Source: Alphaproteobacteria bacterium
Lineage (GTDB): Bacteria > Pseudomonadota > Alphaproteobacteria > Micavibrionales > Micavibrionaceae
Length of the DNA stretch: 15,024 nt
Assembly: GCA_023140905.1 (NCBI GenBank)
Contig: JAGLKS010000102.1
Span: forward strand, 1 to 15,024
Reading direction: 5' to 3'
Shown here: piece after piece, positions 5,546-13,393 of the stretch
How the letters are laid out: each line of letters opens with the position of its first letter
Position numbering within the stretch: position 1 is the first letter of the stretch
The notes under the pieces: model-generated
The model's input: the letters and a program-made list of their open reading frames with translations, nothing else
Databases searched by the model: none
Told to the model about the DNA's origin: nothing
Program-made: the position numbers and the translations under genes

Positions 5546-6562
5546 TTAGTATTGTTGGTCATCAAGCTTCTTGGCCAGATCTTCAATATTTTCCGGAGGC
5601 CAACCTTCAACTTGCATACCAAGATAAAGCCCCATTGACTGCAATACTTCTTTGATTTCGTTCAAAGATTTGCGGCCAAAGTTTGGTGTACGAAGCATGT
5701 CACTTTCACTTTTCTGCACAAGATCACCAATATAAACGATATTATCGTTTTTCAAGCAATTTGCAGAACGTACTGAAAGCTCAAGCTCTTCAACTTTCTT
5801 AAGTAGATTTTTGTTGAATGGCAGCTCTTCTTCTTCCTCTTTTGCTTTAATATCTTCAGGCTCATCGAAGTTAACAAAGACGTGAAGCTGATCTTGCATA
5901 ATACGTGCAGCAAACGCTACAGCATCTTCCGGTGTTAGAACACCGTTAGTCTGAACAGTTAGTGCCAGTTTGTCATAGTCTGTAATTTGACCAACACGTG
6001 TGTCAGTAACTTCGTATGTTACTTTGCTTACCGGTGAAAATACTGAATCGATAGGAATCATGCCTACCGGACATTCTTCTGGACGGTTCATTGCCGCTGG
6101 ACAATACCCTTTGCCAGTATCAACGGTCATTTCCATGTTCAGCTTTGCGCCTTTATCAAGTGTGCAAACAATCAAATCAGGGTTCATGATTTCAATATCT
6201 GCGCCTGCCTCGATTTGCGCTGCCGTTACTTCACAAGGACCTTCTGCGATTAGACGCATTTTTCTAGGGCCTTCTGCGTGCATGCGCACAGCCAAAGCTT
6301 TCAAGTTCAAAATAATGTCTGTAACGTCCTCACGTACACCTTCAATCGAAGAAAATTCGTGAAGCACGCCATCTATCTGAACAGCTGTTACAGCTGCTCC
6401 TTGCAATGATGATAACAAGATGCGGCGTAACGCATTTCCTAGCGTAAGACCAAAGCCACGCTCCAATGGTTCTGCAACAATCTGACTAACATTTGAACGT
6501 CCGGTTTCAACAACATCAAGTTTTTGAGGTTTAATCAACTCTTGCCAGTTTTTCTGTATCAA
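5546..6562 (-). CDS. rpoA: DNA-directed RNA polymerase subunit alpha
   Basis: The alpha subunit dimerises to nucleate RNA polymerase assembly and contacts promoter UP elements and activators. Its length of 338 residues is typical. The N-terminal domain (about 1-233) contains [20 protein letters not shown] at 30-49 and [10 protein letters not shown] 61-70. A very acidic linker ([14 protein letters not shown], 233-246) leads to the C-terminal domain (about 250-320). That domain has [12 protein letters not shown], placing the DNA-binding arginine at R265 as in E. coli, and [14 protein letters not shown]. The ribosome binding site AGGAG lies nine bases before the ATG. rpsD, which precedes rpoA in E. 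coli, is absent, as usual in Alphaproteobacteria. Confidence 0.99.
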   Translation of the reverse strand: MIQKNWQELIKPQKLDVVETGRSNVSQIVAEPLERGFGLTLGNALRRILLSSLQGAAVTAVQIDGVLHEFSSIEGVREDVTDIILNLKALAVRMHAEGPRKMRLIAEGPCEVTAAQIEAGADIEIMNPDLIVCTLDKGAKLNMEMTVDTGKGYCPAAMNRPEECPVGMIPIDSVFSPVSKVTYEVTDTRVGQITDYDKLALTVQTNGVLTPEDAVAFAARIMQDQLHVFVNFDEPEDIKAKEEEEELPFNKNLLKKVEELELSVRSANCLKNDNIVYIGDLVQKSESDMLRTPNFGRKSLNEIKEVLQSMGLYLGMQVEGWPPENIEDLAKKLDDQQY

Positions 6563-6600
6563 GGTGAACTCCTATATGTCTAAAAATTAATTTTATTTCA

Positions 6601-6646
6601 AAAGAGCAAGCTGTTCTCGCTCTTTGTTTACAGCTTCACACAGCTT
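6601..6646 (-). promoter_or_regulatory. Competing RNA hairpins in the rpsK-rpoA spacer
   Basis: Read on the minus strand, two AAGCTGT copies (6640-6646, 6630-6636) are followed by AAAGAGC (6619-6625), ACAGCTT (6608-6614) and GCTCTTT (6601-6607). AAGCTGT can pair with ACAGCTT, or AAAGAGC with GCTCTTT (seven perfect pairs each). They interleave with no connecting base at the 3' side, so forming both fully seems sterically hard. The second stem is followed by TGAAATAAAATTAATTTTT, a weak terminator-like tail. The first AAGCTGT overlaps the rpsK stop codon. The pairing is seen; a function in tuning rpoA is inference. Confidence 0.4.
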
Positions 6647-7028
6647 ATACACGGCGGCGTTTAGGCGGACGACATCCATTATGTGGAATGGGGGTAATGT
6701 CCTTAATCGATTTAACTGTAAAACCGATTGACTGAAGAGCACGCAAAGCAGATTCACGGCCAGAGCCGGGACCTTTCACGCGAATATCCAGTTCTTTCAT
6801 ACCGTGTTCCTGCGCCTTACGGCCAGCATCTTCTGCCGCCATCTGAGACGCATACGGTGTTGATTTACGGGAGCCTTTGAACCCCATCGTGCCTGAAGAA
6901 GACCAGGACACAACATTACCTTGCTCATCAGAAATCGTTACAAGCGTATTGTTGAACGTAGAGTTCACATGCGCGATACCGGAAACGATATTCTTTTTCT
7001 CTTTTCTTTTAGTTTTTGGCTTAGCCAT
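6645..7028 (-). CDS. rpsK: 30S ribosomal protein S11
   Basis: S11 lies on the platform of the small subunit, close to the mRNA exit and the Shine-Dalgarno helix. Its 127 residues match the family length. The core shows [15 protein letters not shown] 20-34, [20 protein letters not shown] and the conserved C-terminal [17 protein letters not shown] perfect TAAGGAGG ribosome binding site overlaps the rpsM stop codon nine bases ahead, so the two genes are translationally linked. Co-transcribed with rpsM and rpoA. Confidence 0.99.
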   Translation of the reverse strand: MAKPKTKRKEKKNIVSGIAHVNSTFNNTLVTISDEQGNVVSWSSSGTMGFKGSRKSTPYASQMAAEDAGRKAQEHGMKELDIRVKGPGSGRESALRALQSIGFTVKSIKDITPIPHNGCRPPKRRRV

Positions 7029-7042
7029 ATCTCATGTCCTCC

Positions 7043-7414
7043 TTATTTCTTCTTGCCGGCGATTGCTCTTGCTGGACCTTTACGTGTACGCGCATTGACA
7101 TTTGTTCTTTGCCCACGTACGGGAAGACCATTTCTATGGCGAAGACCTCGGTAACACTTCATATCCATCAAACGTTTGATATTCATAGATATCTCACGAC
7201 GAAGATCCCCTTCGATTTTATAACTGCCATTATCGATTTCACTACGGATAGCATTTAATGTGTCTTCATCAGCTTGTCCCATGCGCATTTGCACATCGAC
7301 ACCTAGCTTTTCACAGATTTTAAATGCGGTGGTGCGCCCAATTCCATGAACATAAGTCAGAGAAATCGGAATGCGCTTATTGTCTGGTACATTGACCCCA
7401 GCAATACGTGCCAT
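7043..7414 (-). CDS. rpsM: 30S ribosomal protein S13
   Basis: S13 sits in the head of the small subunit and takes part in bridges to the large subunit and in tRNA contacts. Its 123 residues begin [14 protein letters not shown], followed by the helix-hairpin-helix-like [16 protein letters not shown]. The C-terminal part carries [19 protein letters not shown] and a basic tail ending in AGKKK. It is the first gene of the alpha-operon segment here, 242 bp downstream of adk and behind its own strong promoter candidate. Confidence 0.99.
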   Translation of the reverse strand: MARIAGVNVPDNKRIPISLTYVHGIGRTTAFKICEKLGVDVQMRMGQADEDTLNAIRSEIDNGSYKIEGDLRREISMNIKRLMDMKCYRGLRHRNGLPVRGQRTNVNARTRKGPARAIAGKKK

Positions 7415-7563
7415 TGGTTTTTCCTTTCTATATTTTCAGAAGATCGTGCTTTTCTCTAAAACATCAGAGTTTATAGCCCTTTTCTTCAACCAAACCGTTT
7501 CAGCTCCGCTCGTTACACTTCCACTGAGCCAGTTTGTAAACGTATTAACCCGCAATCGGGATT
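7415..7563 (-). promoter_or_regulatory. Predicted 5' leader of the rpsM-rpsK-rpoA-rplQ transcript
   Basis: If transcription starts about seven bases after the -10 at 7570-7575, the mRNA has a leader of about 150 nt. Its 5' end is a CCCG/CGGG hairpin (7549-7560, four-base loop). In E. coli the alpha-operon leader is bound by S4, but rpsD is not in this cluster, so any control here would need another ligand. I see no clear pseudoknot. Confidence 0.35.
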
Positions 7564-7569
7564 TGGCGC

Positions 7570-7597
7570 ATTATAAGCAGCAATGCGCGCACGTCAA
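7570..7597 (-). promoter_or_regulatory. Near-consensus sigma70 promoter upstream of rpsM
   Basis: On the minus strand TTGACG (7597-7592) is a five-of-six -35 element and TATAAT (7575-7570) is a perfect -10, separated by 16 bp. The site is in the long adk-rpsM gap, 156 bp ahead of the rpsM start. It would let S13, S11, RNA polymerase alpha and L17 be made independently of the upstream spc genes. It is the best promoter match I found in the window. Confidence 0.7.
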
Positions 7598-7656
7598 CAA
7601 AATTATGACAAAATCATTGTTTTTTGTGTATTTCTCTCATTTTTTAAGACAAAGTC

Positions 7657-8229
7657 TTATGGCGCACCTAAAATAGATTCAATCTCAGCTGTAACATCTT
7701 CGATCGGAAGCATACCGTCCACTTTGCGTAAAACGCCTTTTGCTTCATAATAAGGAAGCAACGGTGCTGTTTGAGTTTCATACACATGAAGACGATTTCT
7801 CAATACTTCTTCACTATCATCGCTCCTGGCTCCACCGGTTTCATCTATTCTTGATCTAATACGATCAATCAAGATGTCATTGTCTACTTCAAGAACAACA
7901 ACATGATCAATGCTACGGGACATATGACTCAACATAACATCAAGTGCTTTAGCTTGCGGAAGAGTCCTTGGAAAACCATCAAGAATAAAACCGCGCTCGC
8001 ACTCAGGCTGACTGATACATGTACCGATAATTTCGATAATGATATCATCGGAAACCAACTCCCCGGCAGCTATAATCGCTTTGAGCGTATGACCAAGCGT
8101 ACTCTCACTGGCAACTTCAGCACGTAACATCTCTCCGGTAGAAAGCTGTTTAAGCTTGTAGTTATCCTGAACAATTTTTGACTGCGTGCCTTTTCCTGCT
8201 CCAGGTGGTCCAAATACAATAATATTCAT
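7657..8229 (-). CDS. adk: Adenylate kinase (short form)
   Basis: Adk interconverts ATP plus AMP with two ADP in the cytoplasm, keeping adenine nucleotides in balance. The P-loop GPPGAGKGTQ is at residues 7-16. The AMP-binding LSTGEMLR is at 29-36 and GFILDGFPRT at 80-89. The LID region around 120-140 is short and has no zinc-binding cysteines, which together with 190 residues marks the short-LID form usual in Alphaproteobacteria. AAGGAGAT lies a few bases ahead of the ATG. Its place between secY and rpsM is conserved in the class. A small TAAGAC-TTT-GTCTTA hairpin overlaps the stop codon but is followed by A residues, so it is not an obvious terminator. Confidence 0.98.
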   Translation of the reverse strand: MNIIVFGPPGAGKGTQSKIVQDNYKLKQLSTGEMLRAEVASESTLGHTLKAIIAAGELVSDDIIIEIIGTCISQPECERGFILDGFPRTLPQAKALDVMLSHMSRSIDHVVVLEVDNDILIDRIRSRIDETGGARSDDSEEVLRNRLHVYETQTAPLLPYYEAKGVLRKVDGMLPIEDVTAEIESILGAP

Positions 8230-8275
8230 AAATCAATCTCCTTGAGTTAAACGATACTATTCATATGATTTTGTT

Positions 8276-9625
8276 CTATCGCCTTTTGCTTCGTCCTCGC
8301 AATTTAGTTTTCTTCACCAGCCCTTCATATTGATGCGCAATCATATGCGAGTGAATTTGCGCCACCGTATCCATCGTAACGCTTACGACAATGAGCAAGC
8401 TTGTACCACCAAAATAGAACGGCATTGAATATTTTGAAATTAAAAATTCCGGCAATAAACAAATGAAAATCAGATAAACAGCTCCAATCGAACTAATACG
8501 CGTAAGAATGTAGTCGAGGTGATCTGCTGTATTCTTACCCGGCCTAATGCCTGGGACAAAGCCACCATATTTGCGCAACGTTTCTGCATTTTCTTCAGGA
8601 TTAAACACAATCGCAGTATAGAAGAAACAGAAGAATGCAATCAAAAGCCCATAAGTAATCATATACACAGGCTGTCCATGTTGTAGGTAGCGTGTTACAT
8701 CTGACCAAAAATCACTTCCGCTTAATCCGGCAAATTTAGCTATTGTCAAAGGCATCAGCAATAATGATGACGCAAAGATCGGAGGAATAACTCCTGCTGT
8801 ATTAATTTTTAATGGAATATGATTGGTTTGTCCTTGCGACACTTGATTTCCGACCTGACGCTTTGGATATTGAACTATAACCCGTCGATACGCCCGCTCG
8901 ACATAAACAATTAAAGCTATAACGGCAACAACCATCACTATCAAAAGAAGAAGCGTAAAGACGCTGAATGTGCCCTGCCGCGTCAATTCCAGCATTGAAG
9001 CCACAGCTCTTGGAAGACCCGCAACAATACCGGCAAAAATGATAAGAGATATCCCGTTTCCTACTCCACGGCTGGTAATTTGTTCACCAAGCCACATCAG
9101 GAATATCGTTCCCCCAACAATAGTAATCACTGTTGAAATACGAAAGAACATGCCCGGATCTATCACAGCCGTTCCGCCTTGACCTTGCATTGCTTCAAGG
9201 CCGACCGCTAAACCGTAAGCCTGCATAGTCGCCAGTAATACTGTTAGATAGCGCGTATATTGATTAATTTTCATACGCCCTACTTCGCCTTCTTTCTTGA
9301 GTTCTTCAAGATTTTTAGACATCGACGTAGCTAACTGCATGATAATAGACGCAGAAATATAAGGCATAATATTCAGCGCAAAAATTGTCATACGCGACAA
9401 AGCTCCACCGGAGAACATGTTAAACATATCCAGAATACCGCCGCCTTTTGATTCGAAAATCTCTGTCCATATGACAGGATCGATTCCCGGAATAGGAATA
9501 TAGGTTCCCAAACGGTAAACAATCAACGCTCCCAATACGAAGAGTATCCGCTGTTTTAACTCTGTGGCTTTAGCTAAAGCGCCCCAATTCGCGTTTTTTG
9601 CAAGCTGTTCTACGGCAGATGCCAT
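8276..9625 (-). CDS. secY: Preprotein translocase subunit SecY
   Basis: SecY is the channel of the SecYEG translocon in the inner membrane. The 449 residues hold about ten hydrophobic segments, the first at roughly 25-45 (RILFVLGALIVYRLG), followed by the periplasmic plug region around 60-80. Other family marks are IMPYISASIIMQL 87-99, SRGVGNGISL 185-194, the ribosome-binding cytoplasmic loop YRRVIVQYPKRQVG 246-259 and a basic C-terminus ending in RGRSKRR. The N-terminus (MASAVEQLAKNANWGALAKA) is alphaproteobacterial in style. In most bacteria secY directly follows rplO. Here an extra gene and a 128 bp spacer with a possible terminator intervene, which may alter how secY is expressed relative to the ribosomal genes. 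Confidence 0.99.
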   Translation of the reverse strand: MASAVEQLAKNANWGALAKATELKQRILFVLGALIVYRLGTYIPIPGIDPVIWTEIFESKGGGILDMFNMFSGGALSRMTIFALNIMPYISASIIMQLATSMSKNLEELKKEGEVGRMKINQYTRYLTVLLATMQAYGLAVGLEAMQGQGGTAVIDPGMFFRISTVITIVGGTIFLMWLGEQITSRGVGNGISLIIFAGIVAGLPRAVASMLELTRQGTFSVFTLLLLIVMVVAVIALIVYVERAYRRVIVQYPKRQVGNQVSQGQTNHIPLKINTAGVIPPIFASSLLLMPLTIAKFAGLSGSDFWSDVTRYLQHGQPVYMITYGLLIAFFCFFYTAIVFNPEENAETLRKYGGFVPGIRPGKNTADHLDYILTRISSIGAVYLIFICLLPEFLISKYSMPFYFGGTSLLIVVSVTMDTVAQIHSHMIAHQYEGLVKKTKLRGRSKRR

Positions 9626-9695
9626 AACATTAATTCCTTATATTTATAAAGTCTTTACTTAATTTTTTGTAGATCGGTTATTTTTAAAGAAAACA

Positions 9696-9715
9696 AAGGC
9701 CTTACACAAGCCCTT
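9696..9715 (-). terminator. Candidate terminator or attenuator between the HExxH gene and secY
   Basis: On the minus strand AAGG-G-CTT, GTGT, AAG-G-CCTT forms a stem of seven pairs with one G-G mismatch, followed by TGTTTTCTTT. It lies about 40 bases after the stop codon of the inserted gene. If it works, secY, adk and the genes beyond would depend on read-through or on a promoter in the remaining roughly 70 bases, where I see only a TATAAAT without a good -35. Confidence 0.4.
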
Positions 9716-9753
9716 ATATACTTAAACTCTGAGCACACACACTGTTTTTTGTT

Positions 9754-10422
9754 TCACCAGTTATTGCAACGTTTTTGCACACCTCTATATTCCTGAGGGC
9801 TGTCAATCTTTGCCTGAGCTGCATTAAGCTGAATCATTGACTGATTTTCAAATATACGAAACTCGTTTTCAAAATAATTAATGATAGACTGTTTAACTTT
9901 CCTGACTTCTTCTTGTGTATTTACCGGAGAAAATATCGGAACTGTACGTGCGATTTTCCCCAGATATGAAGCATATTTGCCTACATTTCTTTTATGAAAG
10001 TCATAGACTACTTTTAAATGGCGCTTTTCGTGACGGTGAATTTCATTATATTCGCAACTCCCCTTTTTATAATTAGTAGGTAAGTAGAGTTTTGGTGCGG
10101 CATAAAAATACCCATTCACTCTTTCCAGATTAACGCAGTAATGATTCTCATCAATTTTTTGTACGCTAAATTTGTAATTTAATTTGGTATAAATTTCAGA
10201 TTGATCCACAAACCCCAGAATCTGGCTGTTACCGCGGTGATGGCCAAGAACATAATCGGAAAAAGAATCGCTCGTTCCCTTGAACGTTCTGGTCTTGACA
10301 AGTTTCCCTTTAATGCTGGTCTGAATCTGATGGCGTGGACAACGCTTTGATGAAGCACAAGACGGAACAGAAAACAAAGCTGAGACAATAATTGTTACAA
10401 TAAATATAGCTAAAACGCGCAT
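9754..10422 (-). CDS. Exported protein with HExxH motif, putative zinc metalloprotease, inserted in the spc operon
   Basis: I do not recognise an exact family. The N-terminus (MRVLAIFIVTIIVSALF) is a clear signal sequence, ending near SVPSCASS. A cysteine at 22 makes a poor lipobox (VPSC), so simple cleavage near A23 is equally possible. Residues 128-135 read IHRHEKRH. H131, E132 and H135 make the HExxH zinc-binding signature, inside a predicted helix that runs on to FHKRN. H143 could be a further ligand. Cysteines at 22, 28, 96, 123 and 219 may form disulfides in the periplasm. The pattern is reminiscent of DUF922-type predicted secreted zinc proteases, a tentative link. The gene starts 12 bp after rplO with AAGG in the gap, so it is expressed with ribosomal proteins. 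Such a gene is not a normal member of this operon. Confidence 0.85.
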   Translation of the reverse strand: MRVLAIFIVTIIVSALFSVPSCASSKRCPRHQIQTSIKGKLVKTRTFKGTSDSFSDYVLGHHRGNSQILGFVDQSEIYTKLNYKFSVQKIDENHYCVNLERVNGYFYAAPKLYLPTNYKKGSCEYNEIHRHEKRHLKVVYDFHKRNVGKYASYLGKIARTVPIFSPVNTQEEVRKVKQSIINYFENEFRIFENQSMIQLNAAQAKIDSPQEYRGVQKRCNNW

Positions 10423-10434
10423 TTGTAACCTTAT

Positions 10435-10932
10435 TTACTTTTCACCGCGCTTTTTGACCGGTGCAACAACTTTCTCGATTAACTCAACCTTACCACCGGC
10501 TTTTTCGATTTGCGCTAACGCACCTTTAGTTACTTTAGAAACTTTAAGGTTCAATTTTGCCTTTAGCTCACCGGTCGCCAGAATTTTGATACCGTCGCGT
10601 TTACGGCGGACAACGCCCGCAGCAACCAAAACATCTTCATCAATTTGCTTCTTAGTATCGATCTTCTTTGTGTCAACTGCATGTTGCAATTTCACTAAAG
10701 TAAGCTCTGCATATTTTGTTGCAAATTTAACATTGCTAAAACCAAATTTTGGCAAGCGTTGATACAAAGGCATTTGACCACCTTCAAAACCTTTAATCGC
10801 TACACCTGAGCGTGATTTCTGACCTTTTTGACCTGAGCCACAAGTTTTACCTTTGCCTGAGCCAATACCACGACCAACACGCATACACGCCTTAACGGAG
10901 CCTGCTTTAGGTTTTAGTTCATTTAGTTTCAT
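10435..10932 (-). CDS. rplO: 50S ribosomal protein L15
   Basis: L15 is a late-assembly large-subunit protein with a long basic N-terminal extension threading into 23S rRNA. The 165 residues contain GRGIGSGKGKTCGSGQKGQK near 20-39 and GFEGGQMPLYQRLPKFGF 48-65. The C-terminal globular part includes KVTKGALAQIEKAGGKVEL. The tail KRGEK is slightly longer than in E. coli. Spacing to rpmD is 39 bp. The following gene, starting 12 bp downstream, is not a ribosomal gene. Confidence 0.98.
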   Translation of the reverse strand: MKLNELKPKAGSVKACMRVGRGIGSGKGKTCGSGQKGQKSRSGVAIKGFEGGQMPLYQRLPKFGFSNVKFATKYAELTLVKLQHAVDTKKIDTKKQIDEDVLVAAGVVRRKRDGIKILATGELKAKLNLKVSKVTKGALAQIEKAGGKVELIEKVVAPVKKRGEK

Positions 10933-10971
10933 CGGATTATTTCCTTTTTATTCTTCTTAAGGTTAAGGCAA

Positions 10972-11322
10972 CTAAGCAGCGTCGTTTTCAACCTTAACCA
11001 AATGGCTAACTTTATTAATCATACCACGCACAGACGGTGTATCTTCAAGCTCACATGTGCGATGCATTTTATTCAAACCAAGACCAATAAGAGTCGCTTG
11101 CTGGTAATCTTTACGACCAATCGGAGAACCGATTTGTGTTACGCGAATTGTTTTACCTACTGGCTTTTTCCTAGCTTTTGGAGCTTTTTTAGCTACCGGC
11201 ACTTTCTTTGTTTCAGTTTTAGCTGCCGTCTTTTTAGCTGGCACTGCTTTTTTTGCGGGTGCCTTTTTAGCTGCTGGAGCTTTCTTAGCCGGTGCTTTTT
11301 TAACTTTTTTCTCTTCAGCCAT
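10972..11322 (-). CDS. rpmD: 50S ribosomal protein L30 with long Lys/Ala/Pro-rich N-terminal extension
   Basis: The L30 core occupies residues 57-112 ([20 protein letters not shown], then [20 protein letters not shown], then [12 protein letters not shown]) and is complete. Bacterial L30 is usually about 60 residues; this protein has 116. The extra roughly 56 residues are almost only K, A, P, V and T, with repeated APAKKA/AAKKAP units, like tails of histone H1-like proteins. The only ATG able to start the core is at 11322. No in-frame ATG occurs between it and the core, so the extension appears to be translated. Its ribosome binding site is AAGGGA, about 9 bases upstream. The tail is expected to be disordered and to bind RNA or DNA. 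It lies normally between rpsE and rplO. Confidence 0.95.
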   Translation of the reverse strand: MAEEKKVKKAPAKKAPAAKKAPAKKAVPAKKTAAKTETKKVPVAKKAPKARKKPVGKTIRVTQIGSPIGRKDYQQATLIGLGLNKMHRTCELEDTPSVRGMINKVSHLVKVENDAA

Positions 11323-11360
11323 AACTCTTGTCCCTTATGGTTAAATCCTAATCTTTGTTA

Positions 11361-11930
11361 CTATTCGTCAGTTTCAACAATGCCTGCAATTTCCTGCACT
11401 TCGCGATTTGAAACAATTTCGCTTACACGTTTATTACGGCGTGTTGCTACATGACGTGGACTTTGCGTATTTTTAAGCGCAGCAAATGTCGCATTCACCA
11501 TACTATATGGATTGTTAGAACCAATTGCTTTAGCAACAATGTCCTGAATACCCAAAGCTTCAAACACAGCACGCATCGGACCACCGGCAATAATTCCCTT
11601 GCCCGGAGGAGCCGAACGCAAGAACACTTTCCCAGCCCCGTCTTTGCCATGCACATCATGGTGCAGTGTCCGGCCCTCACGAAGAGGGACACGAATCATT
11701 TTACGTTTGGCATGATCTGTTGCTTTCTTGATAGCTTCTGGAACTTCCTTAGCTTTACCGTGACCGTAACCAACACGGCCTTTACCGTCACCAACGATAA
11801 CCAATGCAGCGAAGCCAAAGCGTCGTCCACCTTTTACAACTTTCGCAACGCGGTTGATACCAACCAAACGTTCGATAAATTCCGGCTCTTCGCGACGATC
11901 GCGATGCTGTTCTTGTTGTCCACGTGCCAT
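11361..11930 (-). CDS. rpsE: 30S ribosomal protein S5
   Basis: S5 lines the mRNA entry side of the small subunit and influences decoding accuracy. The 189 residues include the double-stranded-RNA-binding-like domain from about 20 to 85, with [20 protein letters not shown] at 34-53 followed by [14 protein letters not shown]. The second domain has [20 protein letters not shown], then [20 protein letters not shown]. The N-terminus ([18 protein letters not shown]) and the C-terminal acidic end are lineage-style extensions. The gene is 37 bp after rplR. Confidence 0.99.
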   Translation of the reverse strand: MARGQQEQHRDRREEPEFIERLVGINRVAKVVKGGRRFGFAALVIVGDGKGRVGYGHGKAKEVPEAIKKATDHAKRKMIRVPLREGRTLHHDVHGKDGAGKVFLRSAPPGKGIIAGGPMRAVFEALGIQDIVAKAIGSNNPYSMVNATFAALKNTQSPRHVATRRNKRVSEIVSNREVQEIAGIVETDE

Positions 11931-11967
11931 AGTTCTTTAATCCTTTTTCCCTTGAAAATCCTGCCCT

Positions 11968-12363
11968 CTAAAAATCCAGGCCGCCTTCGCGTGCGCTTTC
12001 AGCCAAAGCTTTAACACGACCATGATAGATATAACGGCCACGGTCAAATACCACTTTTGTCACACCGTTTTTCTTGGCACGCTCAGCTACTAATTTACCA
12101 ACTTCTTCTGCTGCAGTAACATTTGAGCCACTTTTAAGCTTCTCTTTCAGCTCTTTTTCAAGCGAAGATGCAGCGGCTAATGTTTTGCCATGGATATCAT
12201 CAATCACTTGCGCATAAATCTGCTTACCTGAGCGGAAAACGCTAAGGCGCGGACGAGTTTCACGATTTCCAACGCGATCAATATTAACGCGGCGAAGTTT
12301 ATTTCGTGTTCTATAATTACGGCGCTGCGCCGGATTTGTTTTTGTCGATGCTGCTTTTGCCAT
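11968..12363 (-). CDS. rplR: 50S ribosomal protein L18
   Basis: L18 binds 5S rRNA together with L5 and anchors it in the central protuberance. The 131 residues contain [20 protein letters not shown] 37-56, [20 protein letters not shown] and [18 protein letters not shown] at the end. About 13 residues rich in Ala, Lys and Thr precede the usual N-terminus, making the protein slightly long. The ribosome binding site (AGGAAG) is about 8 bases before the ATG. It starts 15 bp after rplF. Confidence 0.98.
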   Translation of the reverse strand: MAKAASTKTNPAQRRNYRTRNKLRRVNIDRVGNRETRPRLSVFRSGKQIYAQVIDDIHGKTLAAASSLEKELKEKLKSGSNVTAAEEVGKLVAERAKKNGVTKVVFDRGRYIYHGRVKALAESAREGGLDF

Positions 12364-12378
12364 CTTCTTAACTTCCTA

Positions 12379-12939
12379 TTACTTTTTCTTACCTTCTTTG
12401 CGCAGGATATATTCATCTGCATAACGAATACCTTTACCTTTATAAGGTTCAGGTTTTTTAAACGCTCTAATTTTAGCGGCTGTCTCTCCAACAAGCTGTT
12501 TATCAATCCCTGACACTGTCAGTTCAGTTTGCTTTTTAATAACAAGAGTTACATCTTCAGGAACATCAAAGAGCACCTCGTGAGATAAACCCAACGACAG
12601 AACCAGCTTATTACCTTGCATTTTTCCACGATAACCAACCCCATGGATTTCAAGCTTTTTCTCATAGCCCTGACTTACACCAACGCATAGATTATTCACC
12701 AGTGTGCGCATAGTCGGCCAGATCTGCTGTGCAAATTTAGCCTTTGACTTCGGTGCAAACGTAATTACTTTGCTTGTTTTGCCGTCATCATTGGCAGCAT
12801 CTTCAAGCTTCGCACTTACTTCATCATGAATGTGCATAGTAAGCTCACCCAATTTGCCTTTTACTTTAATATCCTGACCATCCAGCTGAACGTCTACACC
12901 TTCGGGAACGGTTACAGGATTTCTTCCAATACGTGACAT
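12379..12939 (-). CDS. rplF: 50S ribosomal protein L6
   Basis: L6 sits near the base of the L7/L12 stalk and the sarcin-ricin loop. The 186 residues begin MSRIGRNPVTVPEGVDVQLD. The two duplicated beta-sheet domains are visible, with MRTLVNNLCVGVSQGYEKKL in the first and PEPYKGKGIRYADEYILRKE in the second. The loop at about 47-66 (EDAANDDGKTSKVITFAPKS) is several residues longer than in E. coli L6 (177 aa). Otherwise unremarkable. It lies 39 bp after rpsH. Confidence 0.99.
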   Translation of the reverse strand: MSRIGRNPVTVPEGVDVQLDGQDIKVKGKLGELTMHIHDEVSAKLEDAANDDGKTSKVITFAPKSKAKFAQQIWPTMRTLVNNLCVGVSQGYEKKLEIHGVGYRGKMQGNKLVLSLGLSHEVLFDVPEDVTLVIKKQTELTVSGIDKQLVGETAAKIRAFKKPEPYKGKGIRYADEYILRKEGKKK

Positions 12940-12978
12940 TTTTTTTCCTTATTCTTACTCTATGCTTTTAAGCAGATC

Positions 12979-13377
12979 CTAGAAGACCTGACAAAGCACC
13001 TCTCCTCCAACGTTAGCAGCTCTAGCTTTATGCTCTGCCATAACACCTCGTGGAGTGGAAACTACCAAAATTCCCAAACCATTTAAGAAACGCGGCATAG
13101 CTTTAACACCGGAATAAACACGGCGTCCAGGTTTTGATACGCGATCAATCTGGCGGATTACTCCACGGCCTTCCGAATATTTAAGCTGAATAGCAAGCGT
13201 CTTTTTGTTATTGCCTGTATCTTCAATTTCATATCCGCGAATAAAGCCCTCATCCTTCAAAACATTACATACATTTTCATGTAGTTTTGAAAAAGGACAT
13301 TCCACGATTTCTTTTCCGGCTTGCTGCCCATTACGAATACGAGTTAACATATCACCAAGGGGATCGTTCATTGACAT
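12979..13377 (-). CDS. rpsH: 30S ribosomal protein S8
   Basis: S8 binds the central domain of 16S rRNA and, in E. coli, represses the spc operon by binding the rplE region of its mRNA. The 132 residues begin MSMNDPLGDMLTRIRNGQQA and end with the conserved GILVVSTPRGVMAEHKAR and NVGGEVLCQVF. Whether autoregulation operates here cannot be told. I did not identify an S8-like helix around the start of rplE. It begins 16 bp after rpsN. Confidence 0.99.
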   Translation of the reverse strand: MSMNDPLGDMLTRIRNGQQAGKEIVECPFSKLHENVCNVLKDEGFIRGYEIEDTGNNKKTLAIQLKYSEGRGVIRQIDRVSKPGRRVYSGVKAMPRFLNGLGILVVSTPRGVMAEHKARAANVGGEVLCQVF

Positions 13378-13393
13378 ATTAAAATCCTCCTTC

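Noticed and set aside
6563..6644. A missing rpsD between rpsK and rpoA as a deletion
   Set aside because: rpsD lies elsewhere in Alphaproteobacteria generally, so its absence here is the normal arrangement. The same holds for rpmJ after secY.
7645..7659. TAAGAC-TTT-GTCTTA hairpin at the adk stop codon as a terminator
   Set aside because: On the adk strand it is followed by AAAAAATGAG, not a U tract.
11002..11454. Plus-strand frame of 150 codons opposite rpmD and rpsE
   Set aside because: It is a Cys/Phe/Ser-rich mirror of the Lys/Ala repeat codons of rpmD. It has no family resemblance and lies wholly antisense to conserved genes.
11451..12014. Plus-strand frame of 187 codons opposite rpsE
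   Set aside because: Antisense to a complete, conserved ribosomal protein gene, with no recognisable domain.
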